A stretch of DNA of 19,948 nt from Spirogloea muscicola (GCA_009602725.1 WELB01000085.1:385943-405890); one strand, 5' to 3'. Shown: positions 1 through 10,113, counted from the stretch's first letter. The notes: generated from the letters alone by a model not told the origin. Made by a program: numbers and translations.

Positions 1-5
1 CGCGC

Positions 6-1509
6 ATGCTGCCGCAGGCGGCCCGCCGGCGGCCGCTCCCCAATGACGCCGGCTCCGCCGCTGCCGGCTTCGCTGCCGCCGACGCCGCCACGGCCGGCCA
101 TGCACTGGATGCGGACCTTGGCCGCGACGGCGACGGCGGCGACGCCCACCTCGACGCGTTGAATAAGGTGCTCAATATTGACGGACTTAGAATACCGCAC
201 TTGCTAAGTACTAAGTACTACGTAATAAGCACAATTGCCGCCATTAGATTGAGAGGATTGCTGAAGCAGCATTGGCGGGGCCTCGTAGGTGTGGCGGAGG
301 CGGGGCCTCGGGCGCAACAAGGTGCTGCCGGGTCCCTCGTGGTCAGTGCGCCGCCTCAAGCTCGACCGCGCCGAGGCCGTGCGCGCCGAGCGCGCCCGCC
401 ACCATGGCGGTGGCGGCAAGCCCAGAGGGGCCGGCGGCGGCGGCTTCGAGGGCGGCAGCGAGAGGCAGCCTGCGCTCCGGAGTCGCGGGACTGCTGGCCA
501 GCTGCCCCTTCCCCTCACCCCGCCGCCGGCTGCTCCCCGAGCTTCTCTGGCCACCGTGCCGCCGCCCTCGGCGCATGCGTTGCTCAGCTCTGAGGTCAAG
601 GCCGTCCGCCGCATCCTGCAGGTGAGCACAAGATCGTGCTCAGCACTTGGTCACAGTGAAGTGCAAAGCTTTAGCTTCTCAAGGATTGGTGATCTGTAAA
701 ACCTGAGAAACCAGTTGCAGCTCGCAAGATAATGCTTCTATTGACTTTAACCTCCACTAGCTCACATGTCCAAAGCTTGGCAACAAATGGGGCCCCCCTG
801 CCAGGCAAGCCGCGAGCCCGCAGTGGCCACCAAGGTGGCGCAGTGGCAGAAGCAGCAGAACTGGGGCATGCCCGATGGGCGGACGTATGCGGAGCTCGTC
901 CGCATCCTGGCATGGGCGGGCGAGGTCGAGCATGCCCAGGAGCTGCTCGACGAGGTGCGTGCTGCGGGCGCGGATATTGACAGCGACACCCAGTTCCTCC
1001 TCCAGGCAGCATATGTGAAGGCTGGCCGCTATGGCGACCTCCTGCAGGCCTACGCGGCCATCGCCTTTCGCACTGGTGCAGGGCTTGCAGCAGACATTGG
1101 CGAATGTCTCAGCAAAGAAGGGGAGGATGCAGCCAACTCTTTTCACTGGAGATCAAGCACCGGCGAAGAGGATGCTCACCGAGACCTGCTCGGCAGCTCT
1201 CGAAGCAGGGCCACATACCTTCTCACGATGTGGGTCCTGCGAGAGCTCGGCCAGGACGCGGCGGCTGAGCGTGGCCTCCGTGCTCTACTGGACTCCAACT
1301 GGATGCCGACGCCAGCTGAGCTCTGTGCAATTCGACGGATGCACCGCCAGGCGGGCCTGGTCGACAAGATGGACGGGTTCGTCCTTGATGTGCATCGACG
1401 CGGCTTCTACAAGAAGGAGGCCGTGTACCGCGACCTTGTCCTTTCACTCTACCGCAGTGGCCAGCTAGCCTGCGCGCAGAGGGAGGCCCGCTCCCTTCTA
1501 GCGCTGAAG
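6..1509 (+). CDS. PPR-like helical-repeat protein, partial gene model (three exons)
   Basis: Proposed exons are about 6-167, 289-621 and 805-1509, all joined at phase 0. Donors are AATAAG|GTGCTC (168), CTGCAG|GTGAGC (622) and CTGAAG|GTTTGC (1510); acceptors are CTCGTAG| (288) and CTGCCAG| (804). The second exon is Arg/Gly/Ala/Pro-rich low complexity, as is common in N-terminal targeting or linker regions. The third exon encodes a run of about 35-residue helix-turn-helix units, for example those starting TYAELVRILAWAGEVEHAQE, DTQFLLQAAYVKAGRYGDLL and AVYRDLVLSLYRSGQLACAQ, which resemble P-class pentatricopeptide repeats. That family generally binds organellar RNA; a role here is inferred only from the repeats. 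The segment at about 1076-1200 does not look like a repeat and could be a linker or an unrecognised intron. The gene may start before the window, and its 3' end is not resolved. The first exon is the least certain; the third is strong coding sequence. Confidence 0.65.
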
Positions 1510-2119
1510 GTTTGCTTGGCCAACGGAGCTTGTAGCCAGGCAGTCTCAAAAGGATACTGATGTGGGCTCCTCAAGTTGAAGAACCTTATTCATATTGTAG
1601 CCTCCTAACCAAATAATTTGGGAAGAAACTAGCGAGCAACACAACCTCTGGAAGGGCTTACAAGATGTCAAATAATTAATCGTGAGGAACAATGGTTCCA
1701 ATAAGCAATGGGACAAATAATGTGTGGGCTGCATGTGCTGCAATGACAATCACAGCGCCAAAGAATCTCCTATGAGCTACAGTTTCGTGTGGCCTGCCTG
1801 CCATAGATATAGCACTGTGGTGATAACTCAGGTCCTCTCTCATAACTGGGGCCTGGCATATGGAACCAATAATCTCGGCAGAGAAAATGCCTTGAAGGTC
1901 ATAATAGCTGCTATGTTTGCCTGCTTACTGATTGGACTGCATCTGGAAGCAGGTGATAGCAGATTGAGCACAAATGGCATAGAAGTACTTCAGCTACTGA
2001 CTACTCAACGGTCGATGTTTGCTCTACGAGCTGGGTAGATCAATGAAAGGGGCGCCACTGTGTGAGCTCTGAGTACGTATACAGAATGGCAACCAAGCAC
2101 GCCCACAGCGAGATGAAGC
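1510..2119. other. A+T-richer non-coding stretch, likely intron or 3' flank
   Basis: This follows the donor-like GTTTGC at 1510. All frames are broken by stops or give unstructured peptides, and base composition drops to that of the introns elsewhere in the window. I see no recognisable gene. It could be a long intron leading to the coding-looking block at about 2120, or the 3' untranslated and intergenic region of the PPR-like gene. Confidence 0.5.
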
Positions 2120-2440
2120 TTGCGCAGAGCGGAAGCTGTGACAAAGACCTGCCCTGCATTTGGTGTGTGCCAGCCCGGCACCTTGCAAGGCCTCGCTGCG
2201 CTGGTTGCTGTACAGCAGGGCCAATTTTTGTACTGCGCTGCCACCTCCAAAGGAAAGAGGTACCTGGTGTTGCGATTGTGTTATGCATGGTGCCCGTGGT
2301 TCTTCTGTCATGGTCTTGGGCACCACCAGTTCCGCGAAGGAGCTGATCCGCCTCTGCATGGCAGGCCTGCGGAGCGCCAGCAGTGGTGTCTTCGGCTTGC
2401 AAACGCAAGAGCCTAGGCTTTCTGCAATGCATGTTGTCAA
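2120..2440 (+). CDS. Putative coding exon pair, unassigned
   Basis: Two blocks have G/C-rich third positions and sensible composition. The first, about 2120-2259, reads in one frame with GTLQGLAALVAVQQGQFLYC. It ends at a possible donor AAAGAG|GTACCT (phase 2). A 70-nt intron (2260-2329) with a pyrimidine-rich 3' side ends CACCACCAG|, and the second block resumes in the matching phase with SSAKELIRLCMAGLRSASSG. Phase agreement across the putative intron supports real coding sequence. No acceptor in the right phase joins it directly to the PPR-like exon ending at 1509, so it is either a further part of that gene with a missing exon between, or another gene. The minus strand is also open here, so strand is not certain. 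I do not recognise a family. Confidence 0.35.
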
Positions 2441-2713
2441 AGGCCTGTTGGTCACAGTGCCCTTTGCATCTACACTCAGCTGCAGTATTGTCCACATTGC
2501 ATCTGCAATGCATTTTGATATATTGTCAGAAGACTTACACAGATGTAATCAGAACCAATCTCAACACACAGAAGATAGATGCCTTCATATGTTTGACTTA
2601 GACTATGCTCATAAAATAGTGAAAGACTCTCGCTTTGTTAGGTGGGTAGTGAAAGCTTGGCAAGATGTGAAAGTTTATTAAACTGCATTAGCACTTCTGT
2701 ACCGTTCTGCTTT

Positions 2714-5700
2714 TCAGAGAGCCTCTATATGTAGGACCTGATTAGCTATGTACCGTGTACATGATTTGCATTCGTACTGAGACCTGATCAAGTTGTAGGC
2801 GTCAGTCAGCAGTTGCTCAGCTCGCTGCAGCAAGGCACGAGCATCCAAATCATCCACCAGCTCTTGATTGTCCAACGAAGCCTGTACATCCTGCAGTAGT
2901 TGACATGACAGTGCCAATTTGCTTAGGAGAATGCAATCGATTGACTCCAGGAGCAGAAGTAGTGAGGTGATCCTTGAAGCCTTCACTACTCAACAAAGGC
3001 TTAGTTTTATCCAACAGGAGATGACCATGATAGGGGATAGCCATCCAGCATGGCCATGGCATACCTCTTCTTCATCAATGCAGTCATGTGGTTCATAATA
3101 AGTTGATGTCTCAACCTGCTCATGAGAGCGCAGATATCATGTCTCTATTCAATGCCCTATGTCAAACACCTGCAATAATTTGACAAGGTGCTCCTCTTTT
3201 TATCAGCAGGTATGTTACTGACTTGCAACTCACATTTTTCCATCCCATGTGATCGTTGTCACTTTGTGACAGTATTGTGATAATGTGCCCCTTGTGCACC
3301 ATGTCAAGCAGACAGTCCTTCTCTACATGAAGCTTCCTTCTCAGCCTCCTGAAGCTGTCCTCCTGCAAACTTTTCGTTGCAATTAAAATCACATGATAAG
3401 CATCATCGAGACTCAACATCTACTGTGTATCTTCTTGGCAGAATCTCAGACTGCTTCTGGCAGCAACATTCGGCCGCACATAGGTGGCTGCAGAGCTAGG
3501 CATCAGAATGAGGATAGAGAAGTAGAGGAAGGAAGAGACAACATTGCACAGTTTCCAGTTCATACAAAACAAGAAGAGCACATACGAAGCGTATATTATG
3601 ATCTATATTGTTAAGATCTATATATTAGAGAGATCTATGTACATCTTGTGATGTCAATGCAAGTAAACTAGCCCTCAGCTATCCACTTGTGCCCAATTTG
3701 AGGGCAGTGACATACCAGCTCCTCATCAAGAAGCAAGGCTGCTGGGTAAGCTGACTCCATGTCCTGGATGCTTCCTTTGAGTTGAGATACATGCTGCTCC
3801 ATAGACCTACATGAGGCTTCCAACTGCACTCGATTGACATCAACACTTGGACGACTTTCAGCTTCCATGTTAGGAACTTCGTAGTACAAGTGCACAGCAT
3901 GCCTGCTCATGTCAATCAGAAGTGGTGCTGGCTGCCACCCGCAGCACTAAATGCACACTTGGTAATAGCTAGCTTGAGCAGACCGATAACTACACAATTG
4001 AACACATATGCTATCCTCTAACCTGATCTGCAGATCCCTGTAAATTGCCTTGTGAAATTTGTAATAATTCCTCCAGCTCTTTGATGGCCCCTTCTAGGGA
4101 TAAGCGGTCACGTAGGACTTCTTGCTGATGGGCGATCTGCGACTGCTCTGCTTGCCATCTCCTCCCCTCAAGAACGTTGAGCTCTTGTTGCATGTCCTTT
4201 ATGCTGGTTAGCTTCGTTGATGCACTCTCGTACAGCGAAGCCCGGCTCCACTCTACCACTCTGGCAAGTAGCACATACAAGAAGCTCTCTAAGCACTTTG
4301 TAGCCTACCTGTACATGTAACTAAAGAAGACCCTGCAAGAGCAGCTACTCGTCCTTGCCATTAATCTCCTTATTTCACACGAAGCAGGTAAGCTTCTGAC
4401 GTGTACTTTGAGCACCACACGTATCATCTGCTGCAGCTATTACTTAAGTACAAGCATTACAGTGATATTGGGATGTAGCTCGAGAAAGTAAATGTGATTT
4501 ACCTTGCTTCAGTCTCGGATTCTGCTCTTAGAGAAGCAAAGTCTTTCCTGGCTGATGTGCATTGGTTCTGGGCTTCGGTCAAGTCCTCCACTAAGCGGTC
4601 CCTTTCCTGCTTCAGCACGTCGGTGGCAAGGAACAGCAGCGACCCCATCTCTGCCAGCTGCACTTCACTTGCTTGGATGGTCCTGTGAGCTGCGCCTCTG
4701 TCGGACCGCATGTTGCCTATGACACCTTGGCAGTCGAGCAGCTCTTTCTCGAGCTCCTGTGCATGATGCTGGGCGCTGACCGCGGCTTGCTTGCCTTCCA
4801 CAATAGCATCCTCCATCGAAGCACAGCAAGCCTGACAGCTGCTGAGGTCTTCCTGGACCTCGATTGCCAAATGCTGGCTTTCAAGGAGCCTCTGCTGCAG
4901 CTCCGCGATGTGCTCTCGTCCGGCCTCGACTTCCTGCAGAGCACACTCCACATCCTGCCGGGCTTCCGCCAGCACGCTCTCCACCTTGTCTGTGTGCAGC
5001 CTGCTTGCGCGCAGGTCGTCCCGCTTCTCCTCGAGCTCGTGGGCGGCCTCAGCAAGCGCACGCTCGGAGGCTGTCATCCCCGACATCAGACTGGCAGCTG
5101 CAGCCTCTGTCTCCCGCAGCTTCAACGTCCTCTCGCCCAGTAGCCGGTCAAGTTCATCACGGCGACCAGCTGCTGCATCCAGCAACTCTCTCAGCCCTGC
5201 AGCTTGCTCCTTGCACCTGAGGTACTCTCGCTTGGCCGCCTCAGCATCGTCTGCGGTGGCCTTCAGGAGCTTCTCGAGGCTCGCCGTGCTGTCCTGCCGG
5301 AGCTCAGCGTCCTGCCTGGCCTTCTTCAGCTCCCGGGACCTGTCTGCGAGGGCCCCTTCGAGGCTCGTGACAGACGCCCGGCTAGCCTCCAGCGCCAGCT
5401 TGGCTGCGTCCAGATCCTTGGACTTCTCCGCAAGCACGCCCTCCAGCGCCTGCGCTATTAGCGTCCTCTCATCGAGGGCGGCCTTCACCTGAAGCAGCTC
5501 CTGGCACTGGTCCACAAGCTGGCACCTGAGGCTCATCACTGAGGCCTGGCTGCTGCCAAGCGTGACCTTTGCTGCCTCCAGCTCCTGCTGCACAGCATCC
5601 CAATGGGCCTTCTCTGCAGACATACTTAAGTTTGCGGCTGTGATCTCCAGTTCAGCCGTGCTAAGCTCAGCAGCTGCACCTGCCAACCGCCGCTCAAAGT

Positions 5701-8442
5701 CACCAGCAGCTGCAGACAACGTGTGGACTTGCTCTCTCAACTGATTGTTTTCCTCTCTTGCAGCACCTTCTGCTTGCCTCAGAGTGCTCCCGACTTTGGT
5801 TGCCTGGGCATGCCTTGAAGCTGCGTCCGCGGCGATGGCTTCCAGCCTCGCGGACTCTGCTTGCGCAGCCTGTGCTTGTTGAACGGCATCTGTGCGCTCG
5901 CTGTGCTCATTATGCAGGTCTTCTCGCAGCTGTGCTATTATATGGTCCTTAACTGTCAAAGTTTGCCTGCTGGCTTCAAGTTCCTGTTGCACAGCCAGTA
6001 AGTCAGCAGAGCTTCTGTCACGCATGCTTTCCTGCTGCTGCAGTTCCCCTTGTAACTGGTGCATTGAAGACTGGAGCTTCGCGTTGTCCAGCTCAAGCTT
6101 TGCAATGTGCTCCAGTGCAATGTGCACCTGCTCGCCCATGCGTGCTGCTTGTGCCCTGAGATCCACAATTTCGCTGTCTTTCTTAAGAAGATGCTGCTGG
6201 CTAAAGCCCTCCCGTGCTTCAGCACCCATTGCTCGCATCTGCCACTTGGCTATGCTCTCCACCAGAGCTCCTTTTTCTTCCTCGGTGTCCACCAAGGCCT
6301 TGTGATACTCAGCCAACCCATTGAGCACAGTGCTCGCAATGGCCAGCGCGTCTCCAACATTCTCCACAGCTTCAGGCCAATTCTCCACGGCTCCCGGCAG
6401 TCTCCACTCCTCTTTGTTGTCAAAGAACTTAGACACAGATAGATATTCGAAGACTGCTTTAACAAATGACTGCATCTGCATGGTAAATGACAGACGAGAA
6501 CAGAGTCAGGACATGAAGCACTTGCTGCACAGAAATTTCATGGTTGTGCTACAACTTATTGCGAGGCCTGGTCGTTGATTTAGAAAGCCTATGGCCTCAG
6601 TGTGCAGACCCTCTTGAACAGAAGAATGACACATGTGAAGTCTGTCATGAATAACATGTGAGTGAAGAGTGTTTAGCCACGCCCGTGCCTGCCAAGAAGC
6701 ACCCCTCGTTGCTGTGACGTGGACCAACATATTTAGCACTTTGAGTCTTACAAGCGATGATTCCAGCTGTCCGTTGGGCTTGAGGACCTCGGTGTTGTCA
6801 TATTGCACCTACTCAAAGACAACATTTGTCATAAGAGACTTATGTTTGCCTCAAGAAGCTGCCGTAAGTATATCAGCAAGCAGTAAGTAGCCTTTCATGA
6901 TAGACATAGTCAAGGACAAAGTCAAAAAAAATGTGGCATGCATGTAAGCAAAGATACAACCGTGCTTGACAAGCTTGCTAAAAACATGTCTGCTGCTGTG
7001 AAGTACTGGGTGCCCTGCACCTGGGCGCTTCTACGAATTAGGGAAACTTGAGGGCTGCCAGATGGTAGGATGCTTTCATCGGCAGAATACCTCTTCCTGA
7101 AGCCCACCAGCTCTCTTGCAGTGGACTGCTTCCTCTTGGGGTGAACCTGCCTGCAAAGGCCTGCGGAAGGTACTTGCTCCTATTGCTGTTGCCTTGACCA
7201 GGTCCTTAAGGGAACAGTGCACCTCGGTGCACCTCACAAAGCTTTGTTCCAAGGCTGGCGTGCGAGCATCTCCAATGGCTCTAGCCCCTCTGCTGGCGGA
7301 GTTGACTCTGTCCATCGGCTTCTGCACTCACACAATCAGTCAAGCATAATATCAGTCTCCACCAAGTGCAGCTTTCTCTGCACAACAGCATGGGCATCAA
7401 ATACATTGTCTGGGATAGCTTGCATCTGGATGCTCTCAGAAGATTCTCCCTCTGGCAACAGAGATATCGCAGACAATAGCCGGCTGCTAAAGTGGCTTGA
7501 CATGCGGCGACGGGCAGTTGACGATGGGGCCCCACCTTGTCCGCGCTGGTATCAAGTTGTAAAAGTCCACGTCGGCTGTCCCCAGCCATGGCTGAAGCTG
7601 CCGGAACTCTCATCTTTCGAGCGGGGTCACCTTGAGGTGATAGCTGGTCCCAGGCCTGCTGCTGAGCCTCCCTGAAGCCCGCTTTCTCCTCCTGTATGCC
7701 CTGACGCAGCTGCCCAAAGTGCTCCTCCCACACAGATGCATCACGCAGGGGAGCACTGGCGCCGCAGGCTCTTGGCTCCACGAGCAGCGAGCTCAGACCC
7801 AGCACCTTGCTGTGCTCGCTGCGCGTGCCACCATCAGGCTGAAAGTGATTCTCCAGAAATAGGTACCGACTCAGCGTCGTGGCGATCGAGGCCGTCTTCG
7901 TTGGGCTGCCAGAGGGAGGCCCAATGGCAGTCCTGGCGTGGCCGTCGCAGGGGCTCTGTGCTGCACACTCCATGGCCATGGGCAGCTCACCATAAGGCAC
8001 CTGGCTCACTTTGTCCCTAACATCGTCTTCGTCGGAGACGCGCTGGACGCGTCACTGGCTCGACTCCACTATGACACAAGTAGTCCTCTCAGATGGGAAT
8101 GAGGCGCCGGGCTGAGAGAGCTGAGGCGTGGGTGCGACCAGGTCACGTTGGCACTGCACAGACGAGTCAGACAGAGGCGCGGCTTCATCAACCGCCCAGC
8201 AAGAGCGCTCACAGTGCAGCTGATCGCGGCTCTACGCCCTGGCGAGCACAGGCGGACATGAGGGAGCTGGTGGCCCCAGCGGATACAGCAGCCATGGGGA
8301 GGGCAGCTGCTCTTACGGTGCTCAGCAACGAGGTGGACAGCAGCCTGGCGGCTATCTCCTCCTGCGCCAAGTGCAGCTGGTCGCCGTGGCGCCGAAGCCG
8401 GGCCAGACGGCCCGATCGAGCACGACGGTCGTCCCGAGGGGA
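2714..8442 (-). CDS. Large coiled-coil protein, multi-exon, family not recognised
   Basis: I reconstruct, in transcript order, exons 8442(or less)-8317, 8042-7631, 7451-7363 (or ending 7405), 7321-7091, 6808-6752, 6475-4503, 4260-4023, 3823-3716, 3362-3234, 3115-3065 and 2890-2714. Every junction keeps phase. Clear donors are ACC|GTAAGA, CTT|GTAAGA, CAAG|GTAAAT, CTG|GTATGT, AAT|GTGAGT and GAG|GTATGC. From 8042 on the joined frame is 3,465 nt (1,154 aa plus stop). The 6475-4503 exon alone gives about 657 aa of almost uninterrupted heptad-rich helix, dominated by Ala, Glu, Leu, Gln, Lys and Arg, as in long coiled-coil scaffold or filament proteins. The C-terminal exon (DARALLQRAEQLLTDAYNLI) is also helical. 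I see no enzyme motif, kinesin head, SMC hinge or Walker motif, and no membrane segment. No in-frame ATG is visible between the TGA at 8443-8445 and 8317, so the start lies further upstream, is disturbed near the ambiguous base at 8541, or is in an unseen exon. A cytoskeletal, ciliary or tethering role is possible but not shown. Confidence 0.8.
7322..7404 (-). other. Ambiguous small intron in the coiled-coil gene
   Basis: The upstream exon reads well (LLPEGESSESIQMQAIPDNV, then FDAHAVVQRKLHL) but reaches an in-frame TGA shortly after. The downstream exon (KPMDRVNSASRG) starts at 7321 after GTGCAG|. Two phase-0 donors fit: TTG|GTGGAG at 7362, giving a 41-nt intron, or AAT|GTATTT at 7404, giving 83 nt. 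Forty-one nt would be very short for a spliceosomal intron, so the longer form, or alternative use of both, is plausible. Confidence 0.5.
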
Positions 8443-8740
8443 TCATGCCGCAGCTGGAGCTGGCGGTCGCCGGCGACGACGGCCGATCGGCCTGAGCCCT
8501 GCCGAGGCGCGGCGCAACCCGGGCAGCGAGCTGGCGACCGNCGGCGGCGGCGGCGGCGGGCATGGCCCGCCGTGCGGCGCGGGCGAGCTGCTGGCGCGGG
8601 GCTACGCGGTCGCCGCAGGTGCACGGGGTGGGGATCGCGAGCGAGCCGACCATCCCCCGTGGGAGGGGGAGACGGGCTTGTCCCACTTGGGGCTGACGTC
8701 CGGTGGGCGGAGAAGGCGCGCGCGCATGACTTGAAAGGGG
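8443..8740. other. GC-rich stretch with CGG repeat and one ambiguous base
   Basis: This lies immediately upstream of the first supported exon of the coiled-coil gene. It is very G+C-rich, carries a (CGG)n run at about 8542-8560 and contains the only ambiguous base of the window, at 8541. All frames are open simply because stops are rare in such composition, so no coding sequence can be assigned. It may contain the promoter, 5' leader or an N-terminal exon of the minus-strand gene. Confidence 0.55.
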
Positions 8741-8861
8741 GCCAAAGCCGGTACCAACAAAAAGTAAGAAGAAAGCTCTTCTTCCAATGGAAGGCGATGG
8801 CTGTACGAGGGCCCAGCCCAAGCCTGCAAGCAATGCCGGCTCAGCGAGAGCCGCAACCTTT

Positions 8862-8896
8862 TAGCCCTTGCCCCGTTTGGGAGAGCCACTTCTTCG
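8862..8896 (+). repeat. Degenerate dispersed repeat, copy 1 (partial)
   Basis: This contains TAGCCCTTGCCCC followed by TTTGGGAGAGCCACTTC. The same core recurs at 9663-9697, about 800 bp away, and in more diverged form near 10223 and 10360. Confidence 0.7.
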
Positions 8897-9397
8897 TTAG
8901 TGTGATTTAGCACCATAATAAGGCTTGCGGGACACTGGTCCCCCCACTGCCCCCGCAATGGCTGCGCTGAGACCTGCCGAGCAAGACGCCGGTGGCAGGA
9001 CCACTTGCCTTCGAAACGCCGTAGATGTCCATGGTGCACGAAGGGGTCTCCCCGGGGGAGGTCTTTCCACTGCTTCTTCTTCTTTCCACTGCTTCTCGTT
9101 CCTGCGCTCCTCTTGGGCTGTCGCACGATGCACGATTGTCATAGGAGCCCCCAATTTGGAAGGGGAAGCCCGACACGAGCGCAAGTCGCTTCAATACAAG
9201 TGGTCATTTCGAATGGCCATTCCATGACCACTAGTCACTGACGGTGCCGTTGAGTCACCACTCGTTGTGTAAGCCGCTCGAGGAGGTCGAAGCACCGACC
9301 CCCACGCTTTGTCAGGGGGCAGCTTGTGGCGTACCAGCAGATTGCAAGTTCATTTTCCGTGCAAAGGCTTGCAGCTTCCGCTGCAAAGCCTGCAGTG

Positions 9398-9458
9398 CTC
9401 GCAGGCCCTTGCACTCCATCGAGCTGGGCGCGCCCTGAGCAAGGCAACCGGCTTCTGT
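9398..9458 (+). repeat. Second dispersed repeat, copy 1
   Basis: This contains CGCAGGCCCTTGCACTCC and GAGCTGGGCGCGCCCTGAGC, then AAGGCAACCGGCTTC. The same order of blocks occurs at 10455-10526, so this is a diverged duplicate about 1.06 kb away. With the other repeat it suggests an old duplication of the whole interval. Confidence 0.55.
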
Positions 9459-9630
9459 GGCCGTGCTCCGGCCCCCAGATTAGCCTGTCCAACTTATATC
9501 TGCTTAACCCCCTAGACGAGCCTCTCCTATGTATGCTGCTCCCTCGTGGGTGCTAAGCCCCCTCCAGCCCTGCATTCGCCATGCTACCCTAGCCAATTCT
9601 CCTACCCAAAGCGCCTCTTGGCCCATTTGG

Positions 9631-9699
9631 ACCTTGTCAATGCTTTTCGGGCTGGCTGTTCATAGCCCTTGCCCACTTTGGGAGAGCCACTTCCTTACC
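9631..9699 (+). repeat. Degenerate dispersed repeat, copy 2
   Basis: A roughly 69-bp unit runs from ACCTTGTCAATGCTTTTCGG through GGCTGGCTGTTCATAGCCC to TTTGGGAGAGCCACTTCC. It aligns along its length with 10192-10259. It lies just before the reverse-transcriptase fragment. Confidence 0.7.
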
Positions 9700-9732
9700 A
9701 TTCTGGAGGTTCGCTTGGTGTAGTCCCGTCTT

Positions 9733-10113
9733 TTGCCCTCCCTTTCGGCCAAACACGCCGACCACCCGGTTGCAGATGTGTTCGTCCCCCTGGCTGTGGA
9801 CGTGCACGGGGCTCTCGGGTCTCAGTGGCTCGACCTGCTGGCCAGGCTTGCGAGGCGCGCTGTGTCCCGCAGGCGCGGTAAGCCGGCGGACTTCAACGCC
9901 GCCGGCTCGTGGGCTCAAGTATACCGTATGAGATTTTCTGTATCCCTTCAGCGGTCCATGGCCCACGCTCTGCATCTGCGTGCTGGCCATGCTCTCGCTG
10001 CGGCCTCCGGCTTTCGTCGGGGGGATAGTTTTCTGGCATCCTCAATGGGCGAGCCCCCTCTCTTTCCGGCAGCTAGTCTGTCGGATCTGCGGCTCCTCAC
10101 TCGTGACTACTGA
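9733..10113 (+). pseudogene. 5'-truncated C-terminus of a LINE-like reverse transcriptase polyprotein
   Basis: The frame gives about 120 residues ending in TGA. The block DVFVPLAVDVHGAL, about 50 residues later SVSLQRSMAHALHLRAG, and a stop soon after match the general layout of the extreme C-terminus of reverse-transcriptase polyproteins from non-LTR retroelements: a 'F(V/I)PLA(V/I)(D/E)..G' block, then a basic segment with 'R.(S/A)(V/I)(A/S)LQR..A'. The catalytic RT palm with its YxDD motif is absent, and the sequence before 9733 is unrelated repeat, so this is a remnant of the 3' end, as expected for 5'-truncated LINE copies. I see no poly(A) tail or target-site duplication. Identification is from memory of the family pattern. 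Confidence 0.6.

Larger units (their letters stand above)
8741..9732. other. Repeat-rich non-genic interval
   Basis: No gene is convincing here. Open frames are short and on both strands. The interval carries copies of two short degenerate repeats (at about 8862-8896, 9398-9458 and 9631-9699) that recur beyond 10190. It is best read as decayed mobile or repetitive sequence preceding the retroelement fragment at 9733. Confidence 0.6.

Noticed and set aside
289-621. GTG at 289 as a translation start
   Set aside because: GTG starts are not expected in a nuclear gene, and the preceding CTCGTAG fits a splice acceptor in phase with an upstream exon.
3597-3645. Repeated AGATCTAT motifs suggesting a regulatory or integration site
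   Set aside because: Short A+T-rich recurrence inside an intron of the coiled-coil gene; not longer or more ordered than expected by chance there.
4908-5492. 194-aa Ser/Arg/Ala-rich open frame on the + strand
   Set aside because: It is the antisense shadow of the G+C-rich coiled-coil exon; composition follows from Glu/Ala/Leu codons on the other strand and no splice context fits.
6475-6481. ATG at 6481 as the start of the coiled-coil protein
   Set aside because: The preceding pyrimidine-rich tract and CATGCAG| fit an acceptor, and upstream exons join in the same phase.
7217-7675. 152-aa open frame on the + strand
   Set aside because: Antisense to three in-phase exons and introns of the coiled-coil gene; no start context or splice partners.
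8093-8734. 213-aa open frame on the + strand crossing the ambiguous base
   Set aside because: The frame is open because of extreme G+C content. It overlaps minus-strand exons with good splice sites (8317 and 8042) and has no protein-like pattern.
8069-8833. 254-aa open frame on the - strand
   Set aside because: It conflicts in frame with the better supported minus-strand exon ending at 8317 and reads as Pro/Arg/Ser-rich low complexity.
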